NCBI GenBank assembly: GCA_025060475.1
Contig: JANXBZ010000003.1
Span: forward strand, 49,602-113,601
Source: Dictyoglomus sp.
Lineage (GTDB): Bacteria; Dictyoglomota; Dictyoglomia; Dictyoglomales; Dictyoglomaceae
Length of the DNA stretch: 64,000 nucleotides
Direction of reading: 5' to 3'
Shown here: piece by piece, positions 25,665 through 34,452 of the stretch
Position numbering within the stretch: position 1 is the first letter of the stretch
Layout: every line of letters begins with the position of its first letter
Notes under the pieces: generated by a model
Told to the model about the DNA's origin: nothing
What the model saw: only the letters and a program-made list of their open reading frames with translations
Database searches by the model: none
Position numbers and translations under genes: made by a program

Positions 25665-26873
25665 TAATTTAAATCCATCATGTAAAGCTTGAACAGCCTT
25701 TTCTACTAAATTTCTCCTGATTATACAAGTGATCTTTATCTCTGAGGTTGTAATCATTTCAATATTTATGCCGTTTTCTGCTAATATTCCAAACATTTTT
25801 GCCGCGATTCCTGGAGTTGCCTGCATACCCCAGCCTACTATGGATACTTTTCCTACTTGATCATCGTAGATGACATCCTGCGCATTTATCTGAGGTATAA
25901 TTTCTTTTACAATTTTTATAGCATTTGACAACTCCTTTTCAGGAACAGTGAAAGATAGATCAGTAATTCCATCTTTGCTTACGTTTTGTACAATATCATC
26001 TACATTAATTGCTGCTTCTCCTAAAGGTGCAAAAATTTTATAGGCAATACCTGGTTTATCAGGCACTCCAAGAATGGTTATTTTAGCTATATTCTTATTA
26101 TGAGCAATTCCCGTTATTTTTTTCTTTGACTCCACTCTTTCAACCTCCCCAATAAAGGTCCCAGAATTTTCATTAAAGCTTGACCTTACCACAATTGGTA
26201 CCTTATAATTAGCTGCTAAATCCATAGCTCTTAATTGCATAACTTGGGCTCCTTGACTTGCAAGCTCTAACATTTCTTCATAGGAAATATAATTTAGTTT
26301 TCTAGCGTTTGCTACAATTCTTGGATCTGCGGTAAATATTCCGTCAACATCAGTATAGATTTCACAGAGATCTGCTTTCAAGGCATAAGCTAATGCTACA
26401 GCAGTTGCGTCAGAACCTCCTCTTCCAAGGGTAGTTATATTATTGTTATCTAAATCATAACCCTGAAACCCTGCTACAACTACAACTTTTCCTAAGCTTA
26501 ATTCCTTTAAAATTCTTTCAGGTTTTATAGATGTGATTTGTGCCTTTGTATGAATAGAGTTAGTATATATTCCTGCCTGTCTTCCAGAGAGAGAAATTGC
26601 TGGAACTCCGATTTCTTGTAGAGCCATTGTTAAGAGTGCAGATGAAATTCTTTCTCCTGCAGATAATAAAACATCCATTTCTCTAGGATTAGGATTTTTA
26701 GTTATCTCTTCTGCCATAGATATTAACTCATCAGTAGTATCACCCATGGCAGATACTACTACAACAACCTTATATCCCTCTTCGTAATATTTCTTTATTC
26801 TTTTTGCAACATTCTTAATTCTCTCTATACTACCAACAGAAGATCCTCCAAATTTCTGAACAATTAACCTCAA
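25653..26873 (-). CDS. lysC: Aspartate kinase
   Basis: Monofunctional aspartokinase (406 aa) making aspartyl-phosphate. N-terminal KFGGSSVG, VVVVSAMG, GRGGSDATAVALA and TDVDGIFTADPR. Two C-terminal ACT domains (about 265-400) likely bind lysine and/or threonine for feedback. Last gene of the seven-gene operon; its stop is inside the terminator hairpin. It follows asd by 2 bases. Confidence 0.95.
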   Translation of the reverse strand: MRLIVQKFGGSSVGSIERIKNVAKRIKKYYEEGYKVVVVVSAMGDTTDELISMAEEITKNPNPREMDVLLSAGERISSALLTMALQEIGVPAISLSGRQAGIYTNSIHTKAQITSIKPERILKELSLGKVVVVAGFQGYDLDNNNITTLGRGGSDATAVALAYALKADLCEIYTDVDGIFTADPRIVANARKLNYISYEEMLELASQGAQVMQLRAMDLAANYKVPIVVRSSFNENSGTFIGEVERVESKKKITGIAHNKNIAKITILGVPDKPGIAYKIFAPLGEAAINVDDIVQNVSKDGITDLSFTVPEKELSNAIKIVKEIIPQINAQDVIYDDQVGKVSIVGWGMQATPGIAAKMFGILAENGINIEMITTSEIKITCIIRRNLVEKAVQALHDGFKLGEE

Positions 26874-26875
26874 TT

Positions 26876-27880
26876 TTAACCTCCCTTAATAATTTCTTCT
26901 AATATTTGAACAGCATTAAGAGCTGCACCCTTTCTTATATTATCAGATACTACCCAAAGATTTAAAGTGTTTTCTTCAAAAAGATCTTTTCTTATTCTTC
27001 CCACAAAAACTTCATCTTTTCCATCACAAAGAAGGGGATAAGGATATATTTTGTCCTTTGGAGAGTCTAAAACTTTTACCCCAGGTGCATTATTCAAAAT
27101 ATTATAAACTTCTTGAAGAGTGAATTCTCGAGAAAATGTAGCAGTTATTGACTCAGAATGTCCTCTAATAACTGGAATTCTCACGCAAGTTACTGAAATT
27201 TTTAGATTAGGAAGATGAAGAATTTTTCTGCTTTCTCTAACCATTTTCATCTCTTCTCGAGTATAATTATTATCCTCAAAATTATCTATTTGAGGAATAA
27301 TATTGAAAGCTATCTGATATGGGAAAACTTTTGGCTCTATTTTATCACCATTTAAGAATTCTCTTGTTTGATTTAAAAGTTCTAAAACAGCGTCTTTACC
27401 TTTACCTGATACTGACTGATATGTAGAAACAACAATTTTTTCTAAGTTAAATTTTTTATGAAGAGGAAAAAGAGCAACAACCATTTGTATTGTAGAACAA
27501 TTAGGATTTGCAATTATATTCTTATGTTCTTTCAAATCCTCAGGATTTACCTCAGGAACAACAAGGGGTACATCAGGATGCATTCTAAAAGCATTGCTAT
27601 TATCTATAATTATCGTTCCTCTCTTAGCTACCTCTGGAGAAATTTCTAGACTTATTTCTTCTCCAATAGAAAATAAAGCAAAATCAGCTTTTGCAATTTT
27701 TTCAGGTCTTGCCTCTTCTACTTTTATCTTTTCTTCTCCAAACTCTACAAAGGTTCCTTCAGAACGAGAAGAAGCAAAAGCATATAATTCTTTTATAGGA
27801 ACTCTTCTTTCATAAAGAATTTTTAACATTTCCTGACCTACCAAACCTGTAGCTCCAACAACAGCTATTTTATAGCTCAT
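26876..27880 (-). CDS. asd: Aspartate-semialdehyde dehydrogenase
   Basis: NADPH reduction of aspartyl-phosphate to the semialdehyde, the branch point to Lys, Thr and Met (334 aa). Rossmann start IAVVGATGLVGQEMLKIL, catalytic Cys in NPNCSTIQM, and catalytic His in RGHSESITA. Start overlaps thrB stop by 4 bases. Length typical of the family. Confidence 0.95.
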   Translation of the reverse strand: MSYKIAVVGATGLVGQEMLKILYERRVPIKELYAFASSRSEGTFVEFGEEKIKVEEARPEKIAKADFALFSIGEEISLEISPEVAKRGTIIIDNSNAFRMHPDVPLVVPEVNPEDLKEHKNIIANPNCSTIQMVVALFPLHKKFNLEKIVVSTYQSVSGKGKDAVLELLNQTREFLNGDKIEPKVFPYQIAFNIIPQIDNFEDNNYTREEMKMVRESRKILHLPNLKISVTCVRIPVIRGHSESITATFSREFTLQEVYNILNNAPGVKVLDSPKDKIYPYPLLCDGKDEVFVGRIRKDLFEENTLNLWVVSDNIRKGAALNAVQILEEIIKGG

Positions 27881-28797
27881 GCTTCTCCCTCCATAGAAAT
27901 TTTCTCAAGTATAATTCCTTTATCACAAATGTCAAGAATCAAAATTTTTCCATCAATTCTTTCTCGATTAAGCTCTTCCTCGAAAAATTTCTTCATAGAT
28001 TCTGCTTTATCTCTAAATACTAAAATTAAAAGAGATGGTCCTGCACCACTTAAAACAACTCCTAGAGTTTCTTCTTTAATTGCTTTATTCAAAAAGAATT
28101 TTGATTCAGGAATTAAAGGAAATCTATAGGGTTGATGGAGATAATCTTTGAGTCCCAATTTTATTAGTTTCTCATCTTTATATACAAATCCAGCAAGAAG
28201 AAAAGCTAGACTTTGAAGATTTTTAACTATATCCTCTCTTGAATATAATTTAGGCAGAATACTTCTTGATTTATCTGTTGATAATGAATAAGAGGGTATA
28301 AAAATAAGTCCACAAAGATCTTCAGGATATGGAAAACTTGATATATTAAGCATACCATTTTCTATGTTACAAATTGTCAGTCCTCCATTATAGGCTCCTG
28401 CTAAATTATCAAAATGTCCTTCTAAGGAAAAAGCTAGTTTAAATTTTTCTTCTTTTGAAAGACTTTTTCCAGAGATAATTTCTGCAGAATAAATTCCTCC
28501 CCATATGACTGCAGCGCTACTTCCTAAACCTTTTCCTATTGGTATTTGGGAATTTAGTTGAATTAAATAATTATTAGGTTCAAAACCTAATATTTTGAAA
28601 GTTTTTGAAAGAGTTTTTAAGAAAAGATTATTATTTTTATCCAATTTCTCTATATCTTCACCAAGATAAATTATTCTTTTTTCAAAATACTCTGTATCAA
28701 CATAAATTTCTAAAAAAAGATTCCATGCTATAGCTAAGGTGTCAAATCCTGGTCCTAAATTTGCAGAAGTTGCTGGAATTTTTATTTTCACTTTCAT
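27877..28797 (-). CDS. thrB: Homoserine kinase
   Basis: GHMP-family kinase (306 aa): KIPATSANLGPGFDTLAIA at the start, the ATP loop PIGKGLGSSAAVI, and SGAGPSLLI near the C-terminus. Phosphorylates homoserine for ThrC. Overlaps both neighbours by 4 bases, so it is tightly coupled in the operon. Confidence 0.95.
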   Translation of the reverse strand: MKVKIKIPATSANLGPGFDTLAIAWNLFLEIYVDTEYFEKRIIYLGEDIEKLDKNNNLFLKTLSKTFKILGFEPNNYLIQLNSQIPIGKGLGSSAAVIWGGIYSAEIISGKSLSKEEKFKLAFSLEGHFDNLAGAYNGGLTICNIENGMLNISSFPYPEDLCGLIFIPSYSLSTDKSRSILPKLYSREDIVKNLQSLAFLLAGFVYKDEKLIKLGLKDYLHQPYRFPLIPESKFFLNKAIKEETLGVVLSGAGPSLLILVFRDKAESMKKFFEEELNRERIDGKILILDICDKGIILEKISMEGEA

Positions 28798-29840
28798 GAG
28801 TTTAATATTCTAAGCAACTCTTCAATTTTAGGATCTATTTCGTAGGATATTTTGGCATTTTTTAATGCAGAATCAGGATCTTTAAGCCCATTTCCTGTTA
28901 ATATACAAACTATATTTCCGTATAAAGTTAATTTCTTTTCTCTTAATATCTTTTTCACACCTGCCCAGGAAGCTGCAGAAGCAGGTTCAACAAATATTCC
29001 TTCTTTGCTTGCTAATTCCTTTTGAGCTAGAAGTATTTCTTTATCAGAAACCATATCTATAATACCTTGAGATTCTCTTATAGCATTCAAAGCCTTTTCT
29101 CCACTTGCAGGATTTCCAATTCTTATCGCAGTAGCAATAGTTTGGGGATTTTCTATAGGACGTCCTAAAACTAAAGGTGCGGATCCTTCTGCCTGAAAAC
29201 CAAGAAGTTTTGGTAATTTTTTTATTTTTCCTAAGGAATAATATTCTTTAAATCCTTTCCAATAAGAAGTAATATTTCCAGCATTTCCTACAGGAATTGC
29301 TAAAAATTCAGGAGAATCTTCTAAAACATCACATATTTCAAAAGCTGCAGTCTTTTGTCCTTCTATTCTAAAGGGATTTATGGAATTTACTATCTCTATA
29401 GGATAAAATTGAGATATTTCTTTTACCAAATTTAGAGCAGAGTCAAAATTTCCGTTTACACTTATCACTTCTGCACCATACATTATTGCTTGAGCTAATT
29501 TTCCTAAAGCAATGGCGTTTTTAGGTAAAAGAACATAGGATTTTATTCTTGATATACTTGCATAGGCTGCAGCTGAGGCTGCTGTATTTCCCGTTGAAGC
29601 ACATATTATAGCTTTAGCGTTGTTCTCTAAAGCTTTTGCTACAGCAACAACCATACCTCTGTCTTTAAATGATCCCGTTGGATTCATACCTTCATATTTT
29701 AAAAAGAGATTGATTTTATATTCTTTACTTAAATTTTCAGCATATATTAGGGGAGTATCACCCTCACAAAGAGTTATAATTGGAGTTTTTTCATTTATAG
29801 GTAAATAATCTCTATATTTTAAAATTACACCCTTTCTCAT
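28794..29840 (-). CDS. thrC: Threonine synthase
   Basis: PLP enzyme converting O-phosphohomoserine to threonine (348 aa). PLP Lys in NPTGSFKDRGM, followed by ICASTGNTAASAAAYA and the GNAGNITSYWKG phosphate loop. I chose ATG 29840, one base after the hom stop, with gaggt as SD; TTG 29852 upstream overlaps that SD. The short bacterial/plant-type threonine synthase form lacks the long N-terminal domain. Confidence 0.94.
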   Translation of the reverse strand: MRKGVILKYRDYLPINEKTPIITLCEGDTPLIYAENLSKEYKINLFLKYEGMNPTGSFKDRGMVVAVAKALENNAKAIICASTGNTAASAAAYASISRIKSYVLLPKNAIALGKLAQAIMYGAEVISVNGNFDSALNLVKEISQFYPIEIVNSINPFRIEGQKTAAFEICDVLEDSPEFLAIPVGNAGNITSYWKGFKEYYSLGKIKKLPKLLGFQAEGSAPLVLGRPIENPQTIATAIRIGNPASGEKALNAIRESQGIIDMVSDKEILLAQKELASKEGIFVEPASAASWAGVKKILREKKLTLYGNIVCILTGNGLKDPDSALKNAKISYEIDPKIEELLRILNS

Positions 29841-29841
29841 T

Positions 29842-31116
29842 TTAAACCTCAATTCTTATTAAAGAATTCCATTCTTCTAAAATTGGTAATTTCTGAATTT
29901 CAGAGATTGCTTTTTGAATATCTTTTTCATAGGTAACATGAGTTAAAATGACAATTTCTGCTTTTTCATTTTCTATATTTGTTTCCTTTTGAATAACAGA
30001 AGCAATACTTATATTATTTTCTCCTAAAACTTTAGCTATTTGAGCTAAAACACCAGGTTTATCTTGAACCCAAAATCTTAAGTAGTATCTTGTCTTAATT
30101 TCTCCCCAAGGTTTCAAGTTTGATGGATATAAATATGCAAAGTTGTAATATCTTGGATGTGAATGAATTATACTGTAGCTTAGTTCTAAAATATCTGATA
30201 ACAAGGCCATAGCAGTAGGCTTTGGTCCAGCGCCAGGTCCATATAATATTATATTTCCTCTTCTTTCTTCTTTAAATAAAACTGCGTTATTTACTCCTCT
30301 GACCGCTGATAACATATGATTTTGTGGAATCATAGTAGGATGAACTCTTATTTCTAAAGTTCCATTATCCTCTCTTGCTAATGCTAAAAGTTTTATGGAA
30401 TAGCCGAGAGATTTAGCATATTCTATATCTCTTAAGGTGATCTTTTCTATTCCTTCTCTAAATATATCCATTGGTTTTATAGTAGTATGAAAAGCTAAAG
30501 AGCTTAAAATAGCAATTTTGTATACACTATCTAAACCCGAAATATCTTTATAAGGATCTGGCTCAGCATATCCTTTTTCTTGTGCTTCTTTAAGAACTAC
30601 AGAAAAATCTGATTTGTTTTCCTCCATTTTAGTTAATATATAATTTGTAGTTCCATTTAGAATAGACCAAATTTCTTTTATTTTATCTACAACTAAACCC
30701 TCTTTTATTGCCTTTATTACTGGAATACCTCCCCCTACGCTTGCTTCAAAACCTAAATCTACTCCTTTTTTTCTTGCAAGCTTGAATAATTCATCTCCGT
30801 ATAATGCAATTATTTCTTTGTTTGCAGTGACCACATATTTTCCATTTTCTATGGCTCTTTTAATAAAAGTATACGCAGGTTCTTCTCCCCCCATAACTTC
30901 AATAACTAATTTTATTTCAGGATTATCAATTATTTCTTCTACCTTAGTTGTTAAATAAAAATTAGGAATTATTCTCGGTCTTGAAAGATTTCTTACTAAG
31001 ACCCTTACAATATCTAAAGGTTCTCCTAATAGATTTAAAATATTTTCATTTTCTTTTTGTATTACTTCCCAGAGAGCTTGACCTACTTGTCCACCGCCTA
31101 AGATTCCAATTTTCAT
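29842..31116 (-). CDS. hom: Homoserine dehydrogenase
   Basis: Reduces aspartate semialdehyde to homoserine (424 aa). N-terminal NAD(P) loop GILGGGQVGQALW, VVTANKE, and the catalytic YAEPDPYKDISGLD stretch. A C-terminal ACT domain (about 345-424; KPGVLAQIAKVLGENNISI) predicts threonine feedback. The start overlaps lysA by 4 bases. Confidence 0.95.
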   Translation of the reverse strand: MKIGILGGGQVGQALWEVIQKENENILNLLGEPLDIVRVLVRNLSRPRIIPNFYLTTKVEEIIDNPEIKLVIEVMGGEEPAYTFIKRAIENGKYVVTANKEIIALYGDELFKLARKKGVDLGFEASVGGGIPVIKAIKEGLVVDKIKEIWSILNGTTNYILTKMEENKSDFSVVLKEAQEKGYAEPDPYKDISGLDSVYKIAILSSLAFHTTIKPMDIFREGIEKITLRDIEYAKSLGYSIKLLALAREDNGTLEIRVHPTMIPQNHMLSAVRGVNNAVLFKEERRGNIILYGPGAGPKPTAMALLSDILELSYSIIHSHPRYYNFAYLYPSNLKPWGEIKTRYYLRFWVQDKPGVLAQIAKVLGENNISIASVIQKETNIENEKAEIVILTHVTYEKDIQKAISEIQKLPILEEWNSLIRIEV

Positions 31117-32399
31117 TTTTGTCCTCTAATTAAGTCTTCTAGTTTTTCTCTTTCTACAACCACATAATCCTTTCCATTTTCTACCATTATTACTGCAGGT
31201 CTCAAAACAGCGTTATACCAATTAAACATTGAAAAATTATATGCTCCTGTGGAAAAAATTACTACAAGATCTCCAAGATTAGGCCAGATAGCTTCAAGCT
31301 CCTGGATAAGAATATCTCCTGATTCACAATGTTTTCCTACAAGCCTAAATAACTTCTTTTCTTCATTGTTACTTATTAACAATGCTGTGTATTTTGCCCC
31401 ATATAGAGAAGGTCGAATATTGTCAGACATTCCTCCGTCTACCGCAATATAATTTCTTGTGTTGGCTATAGACTTCCTACTCTCAACTCTGTATAGAGTC
31501 ACTCCTGCTCTTCCTACTAAAGATCTTCCTGGCTCACATATAAGAGTAAAGAAGTGAGGAAATTTTTCTTTAAAGTTTTCAGATACATATTTAGCAAGAT
31601 CTTCAATAGAGGGTGGCAAATCTTGAGGGGTATATGCTATTCCTAATCCACCCCCAATACTTATTTCTTCTAAAAGAATTCCCAATTTTTTAAGCTCTAA
31701 TCCAAACTCAATTAAGACATCAGATAATTTTACATAAACATTTAAATCAAAGATTTGAGAACCAATATGGGAATGAATACCTCTAAGTTTTATAAAAGGA
31801 TCATTTTTAAGAGAAATAATTAATGATAAAGCGTCTTCTATTGGTAAACCAAATTTGGTATCCCTCTGTCCTGTTCTAATAGATTTGTGAGTGTCCGCCT
31901 CAATATTTGGAATAATTCTTACTAATATATTTATCTCTTTATTTTTTTTATTTGTTATAAATTTTATCTTTTCAATTTCATCAAAATTATCAACGATAAT
32001 AGCATATATATCCTCATCAATTGCATATTCTAATTCTTTGAAACTTTTAGCATTCCCATGGAAATATATCTTCTTTGGATTTACTCCTGCTTTCCTTGTA
32101 ATAAAGAGTTCTCCACCTGTTGATACTAAAAAACCTAATCCTTCTTTATCAAAAATTCTTATTACTTCTAATACAGGTAATGCTTTTACAGCAAATAGAA
32201 CCTTAAAAGGAATATGGGAATATTTTTTCCAGGAATTTATATAATTTTGAGCCTGATTTGTTAATGTTTCTTTATCTAAAACGTATAGAGGGGTACCATA
32301 TTTCTCCGCTAAATAGGAAATTGATACCCCCCCGATTTCCCAAATTCCATTTTTCTTTTTCATAGTTATTGGTAGTAAGAAGTCATTATTCATTAGCAT
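31113..32399 (-). CDS. lysA: Diaminopimelate decarboxylase
   Basis: Last step of lysine synthesis (428 aa). PLP Lys in LFAVKALPV, HSHIGSQI, the GGGLGIAY loop, CEPGRSLVG, and the CESGD segment near the C-terminus. ATG 32399 has gggag 8 bases upstream within the ilvE end; nearby ATG 32393 is possible. The dapA/dapB steps are not in the window. Confidence 0.95.
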   Translation of the reverse strand: MLMNNDFLLPITMKKKNGIWEIGGVSISYLAEKYGTPLYVLDKETLTNQAQNYINSWKKYSHIPFKVLFAVKALPVLEVIRIFDKEGLGFLVSTGGELFITRKAGVNPKKIYFHGNAKSFKELEYAIDEDIYAIIVDNFDEIEKIKFITNKKNKEINILVRIIPNIEADTHKSIRTGQRDTKFGLPIEDALSLIISLKNDPFIKLRGIHSHIGSQIFDLNVYVKLSDVLIEFGLELKKLGILLEEISIGGGLGIAYTPQDLPPSIEDLAKYVSENFKEKFPHFFTLICEPGRSLVGRAGVTLYRVESRKSIANTRNYIAVDGGMSDNIRPSLYGAKYTALLISNNEEKKLFRLVGKHCESGDILIQELEAIWPNLGDLVVIFSTGAYNFSMFNWYNAVLRPAVIMVENGKDYVVVEREKLEDLIRGQK

Positions 32400-33276
32400 A
32401 AACAGGACTCCCTACATCTTCTTGCTTTACATAATCATAAAACACTTTTCTTAATTCTTTTGTTATTTTGCCAGGTTTTCCATCTCCTATAATTCTTTCA
32501 TCAATTTTTACGACAGGAACAATTTCCACTGCAGTTCCTGTTAAAAATACTTCATCTGCATTGTAAAGATCATATCGAGTTAGTAACTCTTCTTTTACTG
32601 GAATTTCCAAATACTTTGTTGCTAATTCTATAACTACTGCTCTGGTTATTCCAGCTAATGCTCCTATGTTTACTGGAGGAGTTTTAATTATACCCTTTTT
32701 AACAATGAAAACATTATCCACTGTTGCTTCTGTTACAAAACCTTGATGATTTAGCATTATACCTTCTGATGCACCTGCAATTCTTGCTTCTATTCTTGCT
32801 AGAATATTATGCAAGTAATTTAAGGATTTTATTCTTGGATCTAAAACATCAGTTGGAGATCTTCTTGTGGCTACAGTTACTGCTATTAAACCTTTTTCAT
32901 AGACTTCTTGAGGAAAAACTCTTATTTTATCAGCAATAATTATTACTGTTGGGTTATCAACTTCCCATGGATCAATTCCAAGCCCCAAGGACCCTCGAGT
33001 AACTATAAGTCTTATATAGCTATCTCTAAGATTATTTACTCTTACCGTTTCAATAACTGCTTTTTTCATTTCGTCAAAGGTAAGGGGAATTTTTAACCAT
33101 ATAGCTTGAGCAGAAGCATATAATCTCTCAAGATGTTCATCTAATTTAAAAATTCTTCCATCATAACACCTAATTCCCTCAAAAACACCATCTCCATAGA
33201 GTAGTCCCCTGTCGTATACAGAAATTTTCGCTTCTTCAGTAGGAAGAAATTTTCCGTTTATGTATACTAACCCCAT
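32386..33276 (-). CDS. ilvE: Branched-chain amino-acid aminotransferase
   Basis: Fold-type IV PLP transaminase (296 aa). MGLVYINGKFLPTEEAKISVYDRGLLYGDGVFEGIRCY-like opening (seen as ISVYDRGLLYGDGVFEG), PLP Lys in DPRIKSLNYLHNILA, and TVDNVFIV. I set the start at ATG 33276, with gggag 9 bases upstream; an in-frame extension to 33426 would run through the promoter and is not credible. First gene of the minus-strand operon, with a near-consensus promoter about 20 bases upstream. Confidence 0.93.
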   Translation of the reverse strand: MGLVYINGKFLPTEEAKISVYDRGLLYGDGVFEGIRCYDGRIFKLDEHLERLYASAQAIWLKIPLTFDEMKKAVIETVRVNNLRDSYIRLIVTRGSLGLGIDPWEVDNPTVIIIADKIRVFPQEVYEKGLIAVTVATRRSPTDVLDPRIKSLNYLHNILARIEARIAGASEGIMLNHQGFVTEATVDNVFIVKKGIIKTPPVNIGALAGITRAVVIELATKYLEIPVKEELLTRYDLYNADEVFLTGTAVEIVPVVKIDERIIGDGKPGKITKELRKVFYDYVKQEDVGSPVYANE

Positions 33277-33303
33277 TTTACTCACTCCCTTTTTTGAGGT
33301 AAA

Positions 33304-33332
33304 ATTATATAACTGTTGAAATAAAATTTCAA
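33304..33332 (-). promoter_or_regulatory. Sigma-70-type promoter for ilvE-lysA-hom-thrCB-asd-lysC
   Basis: Minus strand TTGAAA (plus 33327-33332), 17-base spacer and TATAAT (plus 33304-33309). The leader would be about 20 bases, too short for a T-box or lysine riboswitch, so control is more likely by feedback on enzymes or by an unseen repressor. Confidence 0.8.
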
Positions 33333-33341
33333 TAAATTTTT

Positions 33342-33371
33342 TTGGAAAAATTAGCAGGAAAATGATATAAT
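33342..33371 (+). promoter_or_regulatory. Sigma-70-type promoter for the rpsF-ssb-rpsR operon
   Basis: TTGGAA (33342-33347), 18-base spacer, TATAAT (33366-33371). The predicted start near 33378 leaves a leader of about 60 bases before rpsF, containing a hairpin. Divergent from the ilvE promoter. Confidence 0.65.
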
Positions 33372-33392
33372 TTTTTAATGTATAAAAAACCT

Positions 33393-33413
33393 GCTCCAAG
33401 CTTGACTTGGGGC
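33393..33413 (+). promoter_or_regulatory. Leader hairpin upstream of rpsF
   Basis: 8-bp stem GCTCCAAG (33393-33400) with CTTGGGGC (33406-33413, one G:U), loop CTTGA. It lies in the predicted 5' UTR. S6:S18 complexes feedback-bind rpsF leaders in many bacteria, but the usual CCG bulge motif is not clearly present here, so the role is uncertain. Confidence 0.45.
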
Positions 33414-33439
33414 CAAAATTGTCCAAAGGGAGGTAAAGA

Positions 33440-33733
33440 ATGCGAAGTTATGAATTGATGTGTTTAATTCGTCCAGAGTTAACAGAAGATGAGATACAAG
33501 GTTTATCTCAGGAGATACAAAACGAGATGCAGAGTTTAGGAGGAGAAGTAAAGAATGTAAATCTATGGGGGAAAAAGAGTTTAGCTTACCCCATAAAAAA
33601 GAAGAAGGAGGGCTACTACGTAGTTTATAATTTTCTTTTTCCTACGACTCAACTAAAAGAATTAGAAAGAAGATTAAAATTAAAAGAGAATATTTTAAGA
33701 TATTTGTTAATTCTTAAAGATAAGGGAGATTAG
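33440..33733 (+). CDS. rpsF: 30S ribosomal protein S6
   Basis: 97 aa. MRSYELMCLIRPELTEDEI and VKNVNLWGKKSLAYPIKKKKEGYY are the family landmarks. Forms a heterodimer with S18 (rpsR, two genes downstream). Good gggagg SD. Operon rpsF-ssb-rpsR-DUF2232-rplI-dnaB follows the Bacillus/Clostridia order. Confidence 0.95.
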   Translation: MRSYELMCLIRPELTEDEIQGLSQEIQNEMQSLGGEVKNVNLWGKKSLAYPIKKKKEGYYVVYNFLFPTTQLKELERRLKLKENILRYLLILKDKGD

Positions 33734-33737
33734 AATA

Positions 33738-34166
33738 ATGTTAAATAAAGTTCTTCTTATAGGTCATTTAACAAGAGATCCAGAAATGAGATACACTCCA
33801 AGTGGTATTCCTGTTACTACATTTAGAATAGCTGTAAATAGACCAAAAAATAGTAAAGGAGAACAAAATGCTGATTTTATTGATATTGTAACTTGGAGAA
33901 AGCTTGCAGAGGTTTGTGGAGATTATTTAAAAAAGGGAAGACTCGTAGCAATTGAGGGAAGTTTAAGAACCCGTTCTTATCAAACTATTGATGGGCAGAG
34001 AAGAAGAGTAGTAGAAGTTGTCGCTACGAGTGTTCACTTCCTTGGAAGGAAAGAAGAAGCTCCAGAAGTAATAACTGAGGAAATTCCTGAATCTCTTGAG
34101 GAAATCAGTGAGGAGGAAATTCTAGAGGAAATTCTCGAAGAAGGTGAGGAGGAAAGAGATGAGTAA
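33738..34166 (+). CDS. ssb: Single-stranded DNA-binding protein
   Basis: 142 aa: OB-fold (about 1-105) with [43 protein letters not shown] and LRTRSYQT. The acidic tail (about 108-142) ends in ...EEGEEERDE and lacks the usual terminal DDDIPF-like tip whose Phe binds partner proteins. The last codons overlap the rpsR SD and start by 8 bases, which may have remodelled the tail. Confidence 0.93.
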   Translation: MLNKVLLIGHLTRDPEMRYTPSGIPVTTFRIAVNRPKNSKGEQNADFIDIVTWRKLAEVCGDYLKKGRLVAIEGSLRTRSYQTIDGQRRRVVEVVATSVHFLGRKEEAPEVITEEIPESLEEISEEEILEEILEEGEEERDE

Positions 34167-34413
34167 TTCTAAAAATGTCAAAACTCAAGAATTTAGAAGA
34201 CCAGTGCTTAAAAAGAAGTATTGTGTATTTTGTAGTGAAAAAATAGAAGAAATTGACTATAAGAATATTGAAAGATTAAGGAAATTTATGACAGAAAAGG
34301 GTAAAATATATCCAAGAAGAGTAAGTGGAAACTGTGCTAAACATCAAAGACAATTAAGTCGTGCTATAAAAAGGGCAAGATATATGGGATTATTGCCATA
34401 TATAGTAAAATAA
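34159..34413 (+). CDS. rpsR: 30S ribosomal protein S18
   Basis: 84 aa with CVFC and a downstream [25 protein letters not shown], i.e. a zinc-binding (C+) S18. I chose ATG 34159, with gaggagg 7 bases upstream inside ssb; an upstream GTG would overlap that SD. Binds S6 on the small subunit. Followed by a long hairpin. Confidence 0.94.
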   Translation: MSNSKNVKTQEFRRPVLKKKYCVFCSEKIEEIDYKNIERLRKFMTEKGKIYPRRVSGNCAKHQRQLSRAIKRARYMGLLPYIVK

Positions 34414-34447
34414 ACCTTTGGGGAGTGCGAACTCCCCAAGGAGGTTT
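34412..34447 (+). promoter_or_regulatory. Long hairpin burying the SD of the next gene
   Basis: Inner 9-bp stem TTGGGGAGT/ACTCCCCAA with a GCGA tetraloop (34418-34439) and outer 6-bp stem AAACCT/AGGTTT (34412-34417 with 34442-34447), separated by a 2-base bulge. The SD aaggaggt of the 34453 gene falls in the 3' strand. No T run follows, so it is not a normal terminator. It could control translation of the membrane gene, perhaps by temperature. Confidence 0.65.
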
Positions 34448-34452
34448 AAATA

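Noticed and set aside
33277-33426. Longer ilvE N-terminus
   Set aside because: It would cross the promoter and leader of the operon; family members begin at MGLVYING.
34412-34447. Reading the hairpin after rpsR as a standard intrinsic terminator
   Set aside because: No T run follows the stem, and the next gene's SD is inside the 3' strand.
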